The notes beneath the pieces are model-generated. The model was not told the origin of the DNA. It worked only from the letters and a program-made list of their open reading frames with translations, and searched no databases. DNA of 45,396 nt. Source: CAYNSB01 sp964399625 (GTDB lineage: Bacteria; Planctomycetota; Phycisphaerae; Phycisphaerales; UBA1924). Shown here one piece after another: positions 1-8,280 of this stretch (positions within the stretch are counted from its first letter, which is position 1; each line of letters opens with the position of its first letter). Made by a program: the position numbers and the translations under genes. The stretch covers positions 1-45,396 of the forward strand of contig CAYNSB010000034.1 in the NCBI GenBank assembly GCA_964399625.1, in the 5' to 3' direction.

Positions 1-2216
1 AGACGGGCCGCGAGGGGCTCGTGTCGCTGCGCGCGCGGGTCGACTACCGCGAGCTCGCCGCGGCGATCGCGCCGGCCGCGCGCGACCTCGGCACGGAGGC
101 CCCGTCGGCGCCCGTCGCGCCGAAGCACCTGCCGCCGGCGACAGACGACGAGACGCGCCTGGCGCTGGCGAAGCTCATCGGGGTCCCGACGGCCGAGCGG
201 TTGTTCCACGTCGCGGACGCGATGCGCCTGGGGATGTCGGCGGCCGAGGTGTACGAGCGAACGGGGATCGACCCGTGGTTCNNNNNNNNNNACATCCCGC
301 GGCTCGCGTCGCTGACGGGCGAGGCGCGCGTCGAGCTGATGCGCGGGCTGAAGCGCCTCGGGTTCTCCGATCGTCAGCTCCTCGCGGGCGGCGGCACGCA
401 CGGTCGCACCGAGCTCGACGCCCACGAAGAGCGCCGCGGGCTCGGCGTGGAGCCGGTGTACGGGCGCGTCGACACCTGCGCCGCCGAGTTCGTCGCGCAC
501 ACGCCCTACCTGTACGGGACGTACGAGAGCGAGCAGGAGATCGCGCCGACCGTGCGGCGCAAGATCGTGATCCTCGGCGGCGGGCCCAATCGCATCGGAC
601 AGGGCATCGAGTTCGACTACTGCTGCTGTCACGCGGCGTTTGCGGCGCGCGAGCTGGGCTTCGAGAGCGTGATGATCAACTCCAACCCGGAGACGGTCAG
701 CACGGACTACGACACGAGCGATCTGCTCTTTTTCGAGCCGCTGACCCTGGAGGATGTGCTGAATGTCGTTGAGAGGCTGAACGGCAAGGCACTCTCTCGC
801 GGCGGCAACGTCCACGGCCTCATCGTCCAGTTCGGTGGGCAGACGCCGCTGAATCTCGCGCAGGGGCTCGTCAAGGCCGGGGCGCCGATCATCGGCACCT
901 CGCTCGATTCGATCGACATCGCCGAGGACCGCCAGCGGTTCGATGCGATCCTGGAACGCCTGAACATCTCGCGCCCGCCCTCGGGCATCGCGCGATCGCT
1001 CGACGAGGCGGCCGAGGTTGCCAATCGCATCGGGTACCCGGTGCTGGTGCGCCCCAGTTACGTGCTGGGCGGGCGCGGCATGGAGGTCTGCTCCGACGAG
1101 AAGACGCTGCGGAACTACGTGACAACCGCGCTCAAACTCTCGGGCGTTGATGATGCCCCGGTGCTCATCGATCGATTCCTGGATGCCGCGATCGAGTGCG
1201 ATGTGGATGTCGTCGCCGACTTTGCCAGCGGACGCGCGGGGCGAGCGGTAATCTGCGGGCTCATGGAGCACATCGAGCAGGCGGGCATCCACTCGGGGGA
1301 TTCCTCGTGCACGATCCCGGCGTACTCGCTCTCCAAGCGCGTGCAGCAGCGCATCCGCCAGATCGCGCACCAGCTCGCCGAGGCGCTCAAGGTCAACGGG
1401 CTGATGAACGTGCAGCTGGCGATCAAGGACGAGGAGGTCTACATCCTCGAGGTGAACCCGCGGGCCAGCCGCACGGCGCCGTTCGTGTCCAAGGCCCGCC
1501 ACGTGCCGTGGCCCGCGATCGCCGCGAAGGTGATGATGGGCAAGACGCTCGATGAGCTCGGCGTGCAGGAGAGCGAGCCGACGCCCGCGCAGGGCTTCGC
1601 GTGCAAGGAGTCCGTCTTCCCGTTCAACAAGTTCCCCGGCGTGGACGTGGTGCTGGGCCCGGAGATGCGCTCCACGGGCGAGGTGATGGGGCTGGACATG
1701 TCCTTCCCCGTCGCGTTCGCCAAGAGCCAGATGGCCGCGGGCTCCAGCCTGCCCACCTCGGGCGGCGTGTTCCTCTCCGTGCGCGAGAGCGATCGCGCGC
1801 AGACCGTCGATGTTGCACGCTCGCTGATGGCGATGGGCTTCAAGGTGTACGCGACCGAGGGCACCGGCGAGCACCTCAAGCGGTTCGGGATGAATCCCGT
1901 GATCCTGCAGAAGATCGGCGCGGGGGCGCGGCCCAACGTGCTCGACCTCATGCACAACAAGCAGATCGCCTTGGTCATCAACACCCCGACACGCACGGGC
2001 TGGCAGACGGACGAGGGTCGCCTGCGCGCGACGACGGTGCGCCTTGGCATCCCGATGATCTCGACGATGGCCGGAGCCCACGCCGCGGCGCGCGCGATCG
2101 AGGCGCTGCGCGCGGGGGATTGGTCCGTCGCGGCGCTGCAGGATTACAAGACGAGCGAGGAGCCGATGGGGGAGATGAAGGTCGTCGCGGGACGCTCGAA
2201 ACTGATCCAAACCTGA
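1..2216 (+). CDS. carB: Carbamoyl-phosphate synthase large subunit, 5'-truncated by the window
   Basis: The large subunit uses two ATP, bicarbonate and ammonia (from the small subunit) to make carbamoyl phosphate for pyrimidine and arginine synthesis in the cytoplasm. The reading frame is open from base 3, so the GTG at 21 is internal and the first third of the protein (first ATP-grasp half) lies outside. What remains starts in the oligomerisation domain (IDPWF just before the gap), continues with VDTCAAEF and the second carbamate-phosphate ATP-grasp half (GGGPNRIGQGIEFDY at about base 575, HSGDSS, EVNPRASRT), and ends with the MGS-like allosteric domain (about the last 140 residues, NTPTRTGWQTDEGRLR). 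About 735 residues are visible, against about 1,070 for the family. A 10-base N run at 282-291 interrupts it but keeps the frame. Identification is secure. Confidence 0.97.
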   Translation, partial: TGREGLVSLRARVDYRELAAAIAPAARDLGTEAPSAPVAPKHLPPATDDETRLALAKLIGVPTAERLFHVADAMRLGMSAAEVYERTGIDPWFXXXXIPRLASLTGEARVELMRGLKRLGFSDRQLLAGGGTHGRTELDAHEERRGLGVEPVYGRVDTCAAEFVAHTPYLYGTYESEQEIAPTVRRKIVILGGGPNRIGQGIEFDYCCCHAAFAARELGFESVMINSNPETVSTDYDTSDLLFFEPLTLEDVLNVVERLNGKALSRGGNVHGLIVQFGGQTPLNLAQGLVKAGAPIIGTSLDSIDIAEDRQRFDAILERLNISRPPSGIARSLDEAAEVANRIGYPVLVRPSYVLGGRGMEVCSDEKTLRNYVTTALKLSGVDDAPVLIDRFLDAAIECDVDVVADFASGRAGRAVICGLMEHIEQAGIHSGDSSCTIPAYSLSKRVQQRIRQIAHQLAEALKVNGLMNVQLAIKDEEVYILEVNPRASRTAPFVSKARHVPWPAIAAKVMMGKTLDELGVQESEPTPAQGFACKESVFPFNKFPGVDVVLGPEMRSTGEVMGLDMSFPVAFAKSQMAAGSSLPTSGGVFLSVRESDRAQTVDVARSLMAMGFKVYATEGTGEHLKRFGMNPVILQKIGAGARPNVLDLMHNKQIALVINTPTRTGWQTDEGRLRATTVRLGIPMISTMAGAHAAARAIEALRAGDWSVAALQDYKTSEEPMGEMKVVAGRSKLIQT
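282..291. other. Assembly gap (10 N) inside carB
   Basis: Ten undetermined bases follow the IDPWF motif of the CarB oligomerisation domain. Reading through them keeps the frame open, so if the gene is intact the true missing length leaves a remainder of 1 when divided by 3. The E. coli protein has three residues between PWF and the next conserved Ile, whereas this gap implies four, so 10 N may be a placeholder rather than a measured length. Confidence 0.95.
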
Positions 2217-2314
2217 CCGCGATTCGACCCCCGCGCTCCTCTCACGAAACACGTCCGCCAGGAATCCCAACGATCCGCGAGTGTGGACCATGTCCTTCTT
2301 CGAGAGCGGAAGCC

Positions 2315-2563
2315 ATGAGCGGAGAATCCCCAGCGACCCAGCGGATCACAGCGGACACTTGGATCGTGTCGTGCCCCAGGTGTGGGCGCTGGAGGACGCT
2401 TGAGGAGGTCGGCGGCATTTGCCTTGGCGGGGTGTCCGTAGGCAAGCGGGTCTTGGGCCGATGTGACGATTGCAAGAGGTTGCGCCTGTTGCGCCTTGAG
2501 AAGTCCAAGAACATTCCGAATGACCGTCTGGGCTCGATGATCGACGCGACTCCCCAGGAGTGA
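2315..2563 (+). CDS. Small putative zinc-ribbon protein
   Basis: This is an 82-residue ORF, 98 bases after carB and convergent with the glycosylase gene. The ATG at 2315 follows a weak GCGGAAG purine stretch. It holds two Cys pairs, CPRC near residue 20 and CDDC near residue 51, followed by a basic RLRLLRLEKSK stretch, as expected of a small zinc ribbon that may bind nucleic acid. Its codons are less G/C-biased at position three than in neighbouring genes, so it could be recently acquired, weakly expressed or spurious. I do not recognise a specific family. The four spaced cysteines are the main argument that it is real. Confidence 0.45.
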   Translation: MSGESPATQRITADTWIVSCPRCGRWRTLEEVGGICLGGVSVGKRVLGRCDDCKRLRLLRLEKSKNIPNDRLGSMIDATPQE

Positions 2564-2582
2564 CGCGCGACAACTCGCAGCC

Positions 2583-3542
2583 TCACTTCAGCTGGCTCGC
2601 CGTGAACGTAGTCCCCGTGGTGTCGCGCTCCCAGGTCCACGACGGGCCGCGCTTGCGCTCGTAGAAATCCCAGAGCTCGAACCAGTACGAACGGAAGGCG
2701 TGCACGCCGAAGGGCGCGAAGTGCCTGCCCACGCGCTTCATGACCTGCGCATCCTTCCCCTTCATGCCCAGCACGCTCTTGCCGTGGCGCACGCTCTCGG
2801 TATCCAGCGGCAGGTGCGCGTACCGCCCGAGCAGTTGCAGGATGTTCGCCGCGGCGTAGGGCCCAATGCCCGGCAACTCCAGCAGCGCCTCGCGGATGTC
2901 CTCGTCGGGCGTCGCGGGATTCTCGTACCAGTCGGGATCGATCGCGCCGTCGGCGAACATGCTCGAGAGCTCGACGATCCGCGCGTCGCGGTACCCCGTG
3001 CGGCAGCGCGCGCGGAGCGTGCTCGCCCGCGTGCGTGCGAGGCGCTGGGGCGAGGGAAAGGCGTTGCCCCGCCCCACCACCTCGCACAGGCGGCGATTCA
3101 TCACGACCGTGCTGGGCCACTGCACGTTGCAGCTCGTGACCGTCTTGATGACATCCTCGAAGAGCGAGGGCGAGCGCATGAGTCGCCCGCGCCCGGACTT
3201 CTTCCAGCGTGGATCGACGCGATGGAACGCGCGGATGGTCTCGGCCGGCTCGTCGAGGCGCAGCATGCGCGTGAGCGCGGCGCCTGCCGAGAGCCGCTCG
3301 GCCCGTGAGAGAGCGCGGTCCGGCGCGACGCGCAGGGATGTGCCGGGCTTGATGCGCTCCTCCGGCCGCCCCTGGGTGATGCTCAGGATCACCGGGCCGC
3401 CCACAAGGTCCAGCACGCGCGTGAAGACTTGCTCGCGCGCGTCCCAGCGATTGGGCCAGAGCAGGAAGTACCCGTACGAGCAGAGGTCGCGCCGCAGGAG
3501 GTAGTCCGCGGGCACGCCGAGCGTGAAGGCCGATCGCGCCAT
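2583..3542 (-). CDS. HhH-GPD DNA glycosylase (3-methyladenine glycosylase-like)
   Basis: This is a predicted base-excision repair glycosylase that would cut the N-glycosidic bond of alkylated purines. The C-terminal half carries the helix-hairpin-helix LPGIGPY at residues 223-229 and the catalytic Asp in LPLDTES (Asp247), the HhH-GPD signature. There is no C-terminal four-Cys iron-sulphur motif, which points to an AlkA-like rather than a Nth/MutY-like enzyme. The N-terminal part (SYGYFLLWPNRWD near 22-34) looks like the AlkA N-terminal domain that precedes the glycosylase fold. The protein has 319 residues. It is the last gene of a five-gene minus-strand group, 43 bases after the amidotransferase. 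Substrate specificity cannot be read from the sequence. Confidence 0.85.
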   Translation of the reverse strand: MARSAFTLGVPADYLLRRDLCSYGYFLLWPNRWDAREQVFTRVLDLVGGPVILSITQGRPEERIKPGTSLRVAPDRALSRAERLSAGAALTRMLRLDEPAETIRAFHRVDPRWKKSGRGRLMRSPSLFEDVIKTVTSCNVQWPSTVVMNRRLCEVVGRGNAFPSPQRLARTRASTLRARCRTGYRDARIVELSSMFADGAIDPDWYENPATPDEDIREALLELPGIGPYAAANILQLLGRYAHLPLDTESVRHGKSVLGMKGKDAQVMKRVGRHFAPFGVHAFRSYWFELWDFYERKRGPSWTWERDTTGTTFTASQLK

Positions 3543-3585
3543 GTCCGCGGTCCTTTCGATCGCCGTGCGCGTTCAGCGTCGCGCG

Positions 3586-4338
3586 TTACACGGCGAGCCG
3601 ACGCGCCAGCGGGAACAGATAGGTCGCGAGATTGACGCACAGGCGGTCGCCCGCACGCGCGTACCGCTCGTAGCTCGCGTCCGCTTGCTTGACCAGGTCC
3701 TCCGCCCGCTGCCCCGAGCGCTGGATGCACGAGCCGCACTCGTGGATGAACTGCTGGAGCATCGGGCGATCGCACTCGAAATGGAACTGGAACCCGAACG
3801 TGCGCACGCCCGCCTTGAACGCCTGCACCTTGCACGCGGCGGAGCTGGCGAGCAGCGTCGCGTCCGCGGGCAGCTGCGCCACTTCCTGCTCGTGCGCATG
3901 GAACTGGACCGCGTTCCAGGGAAGGCCCGAGAGCAGGGTCTCCGTCTGCCCAGCCGGCGAGAGCGAGATCGGCGCGAACCCCCACTCTTGCCTGGGCTTG
4001 CCGTCGGGCGTCGCCATCGGCGCGACGCGCCCGCCGAGCGCCGTGGCGATGAGCTGAGCGCCCAGGCAGATGCCGATGACGGGGAGCTGCCTCGCATGCG
4101 CCTCGCGGATGAGGGCCATCTCCGGGCCCATCCAATCGAGGTTCTGATCGACCATCTGCGGCCCGCCCATGCTCACGATCCCCTGCACGCCGTCGAGGTC
4201 GGCGGGGATCGCGGCCCGTCCATGCTGATCGACCCGGCGCACGTCGAGCGCAAAGCCATGATCGCGCAGCGTCGCGCTCAGACGTCCGGGGTTCTCAAAG
4301 TCCTGATGCTGGAAGACGAGGATCGGCATAGTCGGCAA
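3586..4338 (-). CDS. Class I glutamine amidotransferase (GATase1) family protein
   Basis: A stand-alone glutamine amidotransferase domain of the GMP-synthase-like kind, 250 residues. The nucleophile elbow is GICLGAQ with Cys91, and the His/Glu partners lie in FQFHFE (His186, Glu188), so the Cys-His-Glu triad is complete. There is no synthetase domain. Such stand-alone proteins often act as small-molecule glutaminases or gamma-glutamyl hydrolases, but the substrate here is unknown. ATG codons at 4338 and 4329 are both possible starts. It sits 27 bases after the DUF2721-like gene and 43 before the glycosylase, consistent with co-transcription. Confidence 0.85.
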   Translation of the reverse strand: MPTMPILVFQHQDFENPGRLSATLRDHGFALDVRRVDQHGRAAIPADLDGVQGIVSMGGPQMVDQNLDWMGPEMALIREAHARQLPVIGICLGAQLIATALGGRVAPMATPDGKPRQEWGFAPISLSPAGQTETLLSGLPWNAVQFHAHEQEVAQLPADATLLASSAACKVQAFKAGVRTFGFQFHFECDRPMLQQFIHECGSCIQRSGQRAEDLVKQADASYERYARAGDRLCVNLATYLFPLARRLAV

Positions 4339-4365
4339 ATATAGCGGCGCGGGGCGAAGCGGGGC

Positions 4366-4896
4366 CTACTTGCCCGCCTCTCGCGGCGACGCCTCGGGCA
4401 CGCCCAGCTCCTCCAGCACGCGGTGCTCCATGGAGACATCGGCAAGGCTGCGCCGCAGCTCCGCAAGCACGTACACCATCGCGCCGAACATGAGCGCGAG
4501 CCCGAGAGCGAACGTTGCCAGCGCGACAAGGGACATCGACTGGTGCACCAGCCCCAGCCCGATGAACACGGACGTGATGAGCATCGACATGATCGACGCG
4601 ATCAGCAGCGAGAGGGCGTTGCGAACGAGTCGCGCCCGCGCGATGATCGCTCGGACCTGGGCCTCCAGCGCTTCCAGACGCACGTGCCCCACCGCGGAAT
4701 CGGCAAGCGTCGCGCCGCCCCCCGCCATGCCCCGGACCAGCGAGATGCGTTCGCTGTCGAACGCGCGCACGCGCGCCACCAGCGTGCCCAGCCTGTTGAA
4801 CAGCGCGAGCGTGAGCAGGCCCGACGCGGAGATCATGACCACCGGCGCGACGAGCTGGGCGATCACTTCCTGCGGGCCCGCATCCCCCAGGCTCAT
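4366..4896 (-). CDS. DUF2721-like inner-membrane protein
   Basis: A 176-residue membrane protein of unknown function. After a short N-terminus, the first hydrophobic segment (APVVMISASGLLTLALF) runs into FNRLGTLVARVRAF, the pattern I associate with DUF2721. An amphipathic, Arg-rich stretch follows, then two further hydrophobic segments (SLLIASIMSMLITSVFIGL and SLVALATFALGLALMF). The chosen start (4896) gives an ATGA four-base overlap with the stop of the upstream LOG gene, a common sign of coupled translation. An in-frame start at 4932 would extend well into that gene and is less likely. Confidence 0.75.
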   Translation of the reverse strand: MSLGDAGPQEVIAQLVAPVVMISASGLLTLALFNRLGTLVARVRAFDSERISLVRGMAGGGATLADSAVGHVRLEALEAQVRAIIARARLVRNALSLLIASIMSMLITSVFIGLGLVHQSMSLVALATFALGLALMFGAMVYVLAELRRSLADVSMEHRVLEELGVPEASPREAGK

Positions 4897-5477
4897 GGCT
4901 TGGGCCACTTCCGGGTCGTGATGCCCTTCCACGTCTGCAGCGCCCCAAGCAGCGTGGCCGGATCGCGCTCCACGACCAGCGCCTCGCGCGGATCGATGCG
5001 CAGGAACCCCTCACGAGCCACGTGGTCGATGAACGCCAGCAGCCCGTCGTAGAACCCCTCGGTGTTCAGCAGCCCGATCGGCTTGCTGTGGATGCCCAGC
5101 TGCGCCCACGTCAGGATCTCGAAGAGCTCGTCGAACGTGCCCACGCCCCCGGGCAGCGCGATGAACGCGTCCGCCTGATCGGCCATCATCTTCTTTCGCT
5201 CGTGCATCGAGTCCACCACGCGCAGCTCGGTCAGGCGGTCGTGCCCGATCTCCTTGAGTTGCAGCTCGTGCGTGATGACGCCGATCGCCTGCCCCCCGGC
5301 CGCGATCGCGCCATCGGCGACGCGCCCCATCAGGCCCACCTTGCCACCGCCGTACACCAGCGTGATGCCACGCGACGCGATCGCGCGACCAAGATCGTCC
5401 GCAGCGCGGACATAGGAGGCTCGTGCGCCGTCGGCCGCACCGCAGTACACGCACAGATGTCGGATCGCGATCGCCAT
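4893..5477 (-). CDS. LOG family (nucleoside 5'-monophosphate phosphoribohydrolase-like) protein
   Basis: A 194-residue Rossmann-fold protein of the LOG/TIGR00730 family. Members split an N6-modified or plain AMP into base and ribose 5-phosphate. The diagnostic PGGVGTFDE lies at residues 109-117 and the preceding basic MHERKKMM at 91-98. The N-terminus CVYCGAADG and the VYGGGKVGLMG loop (41-51) also match the family. In bacteria the role is usually nucleotide clean-up or purine salvage, not necessarily cytokinin production. It starts 38 bases after the moxR stop and overlaps the next gene by ATGA. Confidence 0.9.
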   Translation of the reverse strand: MAIAIRHLCVYCGAADGARASYVRAADDLGRAIASRGITLVYGGGKVGLMGRVADGAIAAGGQAIGVITHELQLKEIGHDRLTELRVVDSMHERKKMMADQADAFIALPGGVGTFDELFEILTWAQLGIHSKPIGLLNTEGFYDGLLAFIDHVAREGFLRIDPREALVVERDPATLLGALQTWKGITTRKWPKP

Positions 5478-5515
5478 GGTCGGGCAGCATACGCGGGCGC
5501 TGCACCTCGCGTCCC

Positions 5516-6559
5516 CTAGGCCGTCTCAACCGGCAGGGTTTCCACGATGTTGCGCACCACGGCGTCGGGCGTGACACCCTCGGCTTCGCCCTCGAAGTTC
5601 ATCACGAGACGGTGGCGCAGCGCGGGCAGGGCGATGCTCTTGAGGTCGTCGATGCTCGCCGCCGGCCGCCCATCCAACAACGCCCTGCACTTGGCGCCCA
5701 GGGCCAGCGCCTGCGCGGCCCGGGGCGACGCCCCGACACGAACGTACTGGTTCACCTGCGGAGTGGCAAACTCGCCCGACCCGTACTGCCCCTTGGGGTG
5801 CGTCGCGAGCACCAGGCGAACCGCGAAGTCCTGCACATGGGGTGCGATCGCCGCACGCCGGACCAGGTCCTGGTGCGCGAGCAGTCGCGGCGCGTCGAGC
5901 ACCGCCTCCACGCCCGCCTCGATACCGCCGGTCGTGCGCGACACGATCTCGGACAGCTCCGCGCGCGTCGAGTACCCCACCATCAGCTTGAAGAAGAAGC
6001 GATCGAGCTGCGCCTCGGGCAGCGGGTAGGTCCCCTCCTGCTCGATGGGGTTCTGCGTCGCCATGACGAAGAACGGGCGCGGCAGCGCGTGCGACACGCC
6101 CGCCACCGTCACGCTGCGCTCCTGCATCGCTTCCAGGAGCGCCGACTGCGTCTTGGGCGTGGCGCGATTGATCTCGTCGGCGAGAACCATCTGCGCGAAC
6201 ACGGGCCCGGGCTGGAAGCGGAACTGGCGCTCCTTGCGCCCCGGCTCGGGCTCGATCTCGACGAGGACCGTCGTGCCCGAGATGTCCGCGGGCATCAGGT
6301 CGGGCGTGAACTGCACTCGAGAGAATGAGAGCGACAGCGCGCGCGCGAGCGTGCGGATCAGCAGCGTCTTGCCGATGCCCGGCACGCCCTCGAGCAGCGC
6401 ATGCCCCCCGCAGAACAGGCACGTCAGCACGCCGTCCACGATCTCTTCGTGGCCCACGATCACGCGCGAGATCTGCCCCTTGAGCGCCGCGTAGTCAGAC
6501 TGGAAGCGTGCGGCGGCGGCCTGCACTTCGCCCATCGAGGTGGTGGACAACTCAGTCAT
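5516..6559 (-). CDS. MoxR-type AAA+ ATPase
   Basis: A 347-residue MoxR-family ATPase, a chaperone-like class that usually activates VWA-domain partners or helps assemble protein complexes. The P-loop GVPGIGKT is at residues 58-65 and Walker B LADEIN at about 126-131. ATQNPIEQEGTYPLPEAQLDRF is the family hallmark (split here only for description: ATQNPIEQ near 167, PEAQLDRF downstream). The ATG at 6559 (MTELSTTS) is preferred over an in-frame extension to 6670, which would add an unrelated Arg-rich leader. The usual DUF58 and VWA partner genes are absent on either side; it instead heads a minus-strand group with LOG and DUF2721 genes. Confidence 0.93.
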   Translation of the reverse strand: MTELSTTSMGEVQAAAARFQSDYAALKGQISRVIVGHEEIVDGVLTCLFCGGHALLEGVPGIGKTLLIRTLARALSLSFSRVQFTPDLMPADISGTTVLVEIEPEPGRKERQFRFQPGPVFAQMVLADEINRATPKTQSALLEAMQERSVTVAGVSHALPRPFFVMATQNPIEQEGTYPLPEAQLDRFFFKLMVGYSTRAELSEIVSRTTGGIEAGVEAVLDAPRLLAHQDLVRRAAIAPHVQDFAVRLVLATHPKGQYGSGEFATPQVNQYVRVGASPRAAQALALGAKCRALLDGRPAASIDDLKSIALPALRHRLVMNFEGEAEGVTPDAVVRNIVETLPVETA

Positions 6560-6731
6560 GCGCCATGAGCGTACGCGGGGTGTTCGGCAGTAGGAATGAC
6601 GCCGTGCGGAGCGGCGAATCGTCGCAAGTGCAGGCGCACTCGCACGTTGGCTCGCCCCGGGGCGGCGCAACGCCGCAGGATCCGAGGGTTCGTCCGCGCG
6701 CGAAGTTCATCACATTGGGCGGGCCCACGCA

Positions 6732-6760
6732 TTGACGCTGGGCGTTGCTTGTGGTGCAAT
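6732..6760 (+). promoter_or_regulatory. Putative sigma70-type promoter of the C39-like gene
   Basis: TTGACG at 6732-6737 and TGCAAT at 6755-6760 are 17 bases apart, giving a transcription start near 6767 and a leader of about 50 bases. It lies in the 257-base divergent gap between moxR and the secreted C39-like gene. Confidence 0.4.
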
Positions 6761-6816
6761 GACCGCGTCCTCCTCGCCGAGGGTTGACGGACGAACACGA
6801 GAGAAGGAGACAAGAC

Positions 6817-8097
6817 ATGTTCGGATTCCGCGTGTACGCGGCGGCGTTGGCCGCCATCTCGGGCGCGTGCGCCGCGCTCGCCCAGTCGGTCCCGGGGCTC
6901 GACTTCCGACAGATCGATCTTGCATTCCCGGGAGTGTCGCCGCAACCCGATTCGCAGTTCGGGCTTGCCGGAATGAACGTGAGCTCGATCCTCGCCAACA
7001 ACGGGCCCGGCTTTCTGAACATCTCCACCAACCAGGGCTGGGTCGTGCGCAACTTCCCCATCGACCCCAACATGGTCGCCGCCGGCGTGACCAACCTGGG
7101 CATGATGTTCGATCTTGGCGACACGCCCGGACACGTGAGCTCGGTGAACGCGTACGCCGCCGTCACGCCCACTCCGGTCTCGGGATTCTCCGGTGGTCCG
7201 CTGATCCCTTACGCCGTGCCCGCGAACAGCAATGTGGAATACAACGCGCAAGGCGTCGATGTCGGCGCGGGCCTGAACCGCGCCGGGCCGGCTGCGGCAC
7301 GCATCAACTGGAACGGCATCACGTTCGATGCCACCAAGCCGACCAGCATGGTCTGGCAGCCCAACCACAATCTCAACAGCTTCGAGCAGGACGTGAATCA
7401 GTGCGGGCCCGCGTCCGTTTCCAACAGCCTCGAGTACCTCAAGAACCGCTACGGGCTCGCCGTGCCGCACGCGAATGTTTCGGGCATCGCGGGCACGCCG
7501 CCCAACTCGCGCGTGGCGCAGATCGATGTCGCCATGGGCCGGGCCCAGGGCGCGGGCGTGGGCAACACGACGATGACGCAGGGCAAGGCGAAGTACCTCG
7601 CCGACAACGGGCTAGGCGACAAGCTCGTTTACAAGCAGTACGGCCTGGGCAACGCCAACATCGCCACGCCCAGCGGCGTCACGATCTTCTCTGGCTCGGC
7701 GGGCGGGCAAAGCATCGCCGACTGGCTCATCGGCGAGCTCCAGCACGGCGAGGACGTCGAGCTCGTGGTGGACTGGGCCGGCGGCGGCGCGCACGCCGTA
7801 ACGCTCTTTGGCGGCGGGCGCATCGCCGGCGTGCCCTTCTTCGCGTGGTACCACGATGCGAAGCAAGGCAAGGCGGGCGGCACCGGCTACCTCGACGGAG
7901 GCCTGGGCCTCTCCTTCCTCGATGAGGCCACGGGCAAGTTCAAGAGCTTCATCACCGATGGGCTCGGCGTGAACGGGCTGAACGACGCCACGCTCCGCTT
8001 CGCGCTCTCCGAGTCCGTGCCAACGCCCGGCACGGCGGGCGTGATCTTCGCGGCGGGGTTCGTCGGACTGCGCCGCCGGCGCCGTTGCGACGCATAG
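6817..8097 (+). CDS. Secreted C39-like papain-fold protein with PEP-CTERM-type anchor
   Basis: The 426-residue protein starts at the ATG 6817, preceded by GAAGGAG at 6803-6809. An N-terminal signal peptide (MFGFRVYAAALAAISGACA) is followed by a domain with DQCGPASVSNSLEYL (Cys196) and GGGAHAVTLFGG (His326). This is the Q-CGPA ... H arrangement of peptidase C39-type cysteine proteases, and the nearby WYHDAKQG may supply the Asp. The C-terminus is VPTPGTAG, a hydrophobic stretch and RRRRR, a PEP-CTERM-like sorting signal that would be processed by an exosortase. It is therefore likely exported and surface-retained. Whether it is an active protease is inferred from the residues only. A strong terminator follows at 8127. 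Confidence 0.7.
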   Translation: MFGFRVYAAALAAISGACAALAQSVPGLDFRQIDLAFPGVSPQPDSQFGLAGMNVSSILANNGPGFLNISTNQGWVVRNFPIDPNMVAAGVTNLGMMFDLGDTPGHVSSVNAYAAVTPTPVSGFSGGPLIPYAVPANSNVEYNAQGVDVGAGLNRAGPAAARINWNGITFDATKPTSMVWQPNHNLNSFEQDVNQCGPASVSNSLEYLKNRYGLAVPHANVSGIAGTPPNSRVAQIDVAMGRAQGAGVGNTTMTQGKAKYLADNGLGDKLVYKQYGLGNANIATPSGVTIFSGSAGGQSIADWLIGELQHGEDVELVVDWAGGGAHAVTLFGGGRIAGVPFFAWYHDAKQGKAGGTGYLDGGLGLSFLDEATGKFKSFITDGLGVNGLNDATLRFALSESVPTPGTAGVIFAAGFVGLRRRRRCDA

Positions 8098-8126
8098 CAC
8101 AGGTTCGCTCTCGTGCAGCCGTCTCC

Positions 8127-8161
8127 GCGCCGCGCCCCCCCCGGGCGCGGCGCTTTCGTTT
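8127..8161 (+). terminator. Rho-independent terminator
   Basis: A perfect 11-bp stem (GCGCCGCGCCC at 8127-8137 paired with 8143-8153) closes a loop of five C and is followed by TTTCGTTT. It ends transcription of the C39-like gene 30 bases after its stop. Confidence 0.85.
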
Positions 8162-8280
8162 GGCGTCCGTTGAGTCTATGCTCGGGTGGTCGACCGATTC
8201 AGGCGCGGGCCGATCACGTCGATAACCGGTGAGCATCTCGCGCGCGCTCCGGGACTCGCGTGCGAAGGGAGTCACTGAAC

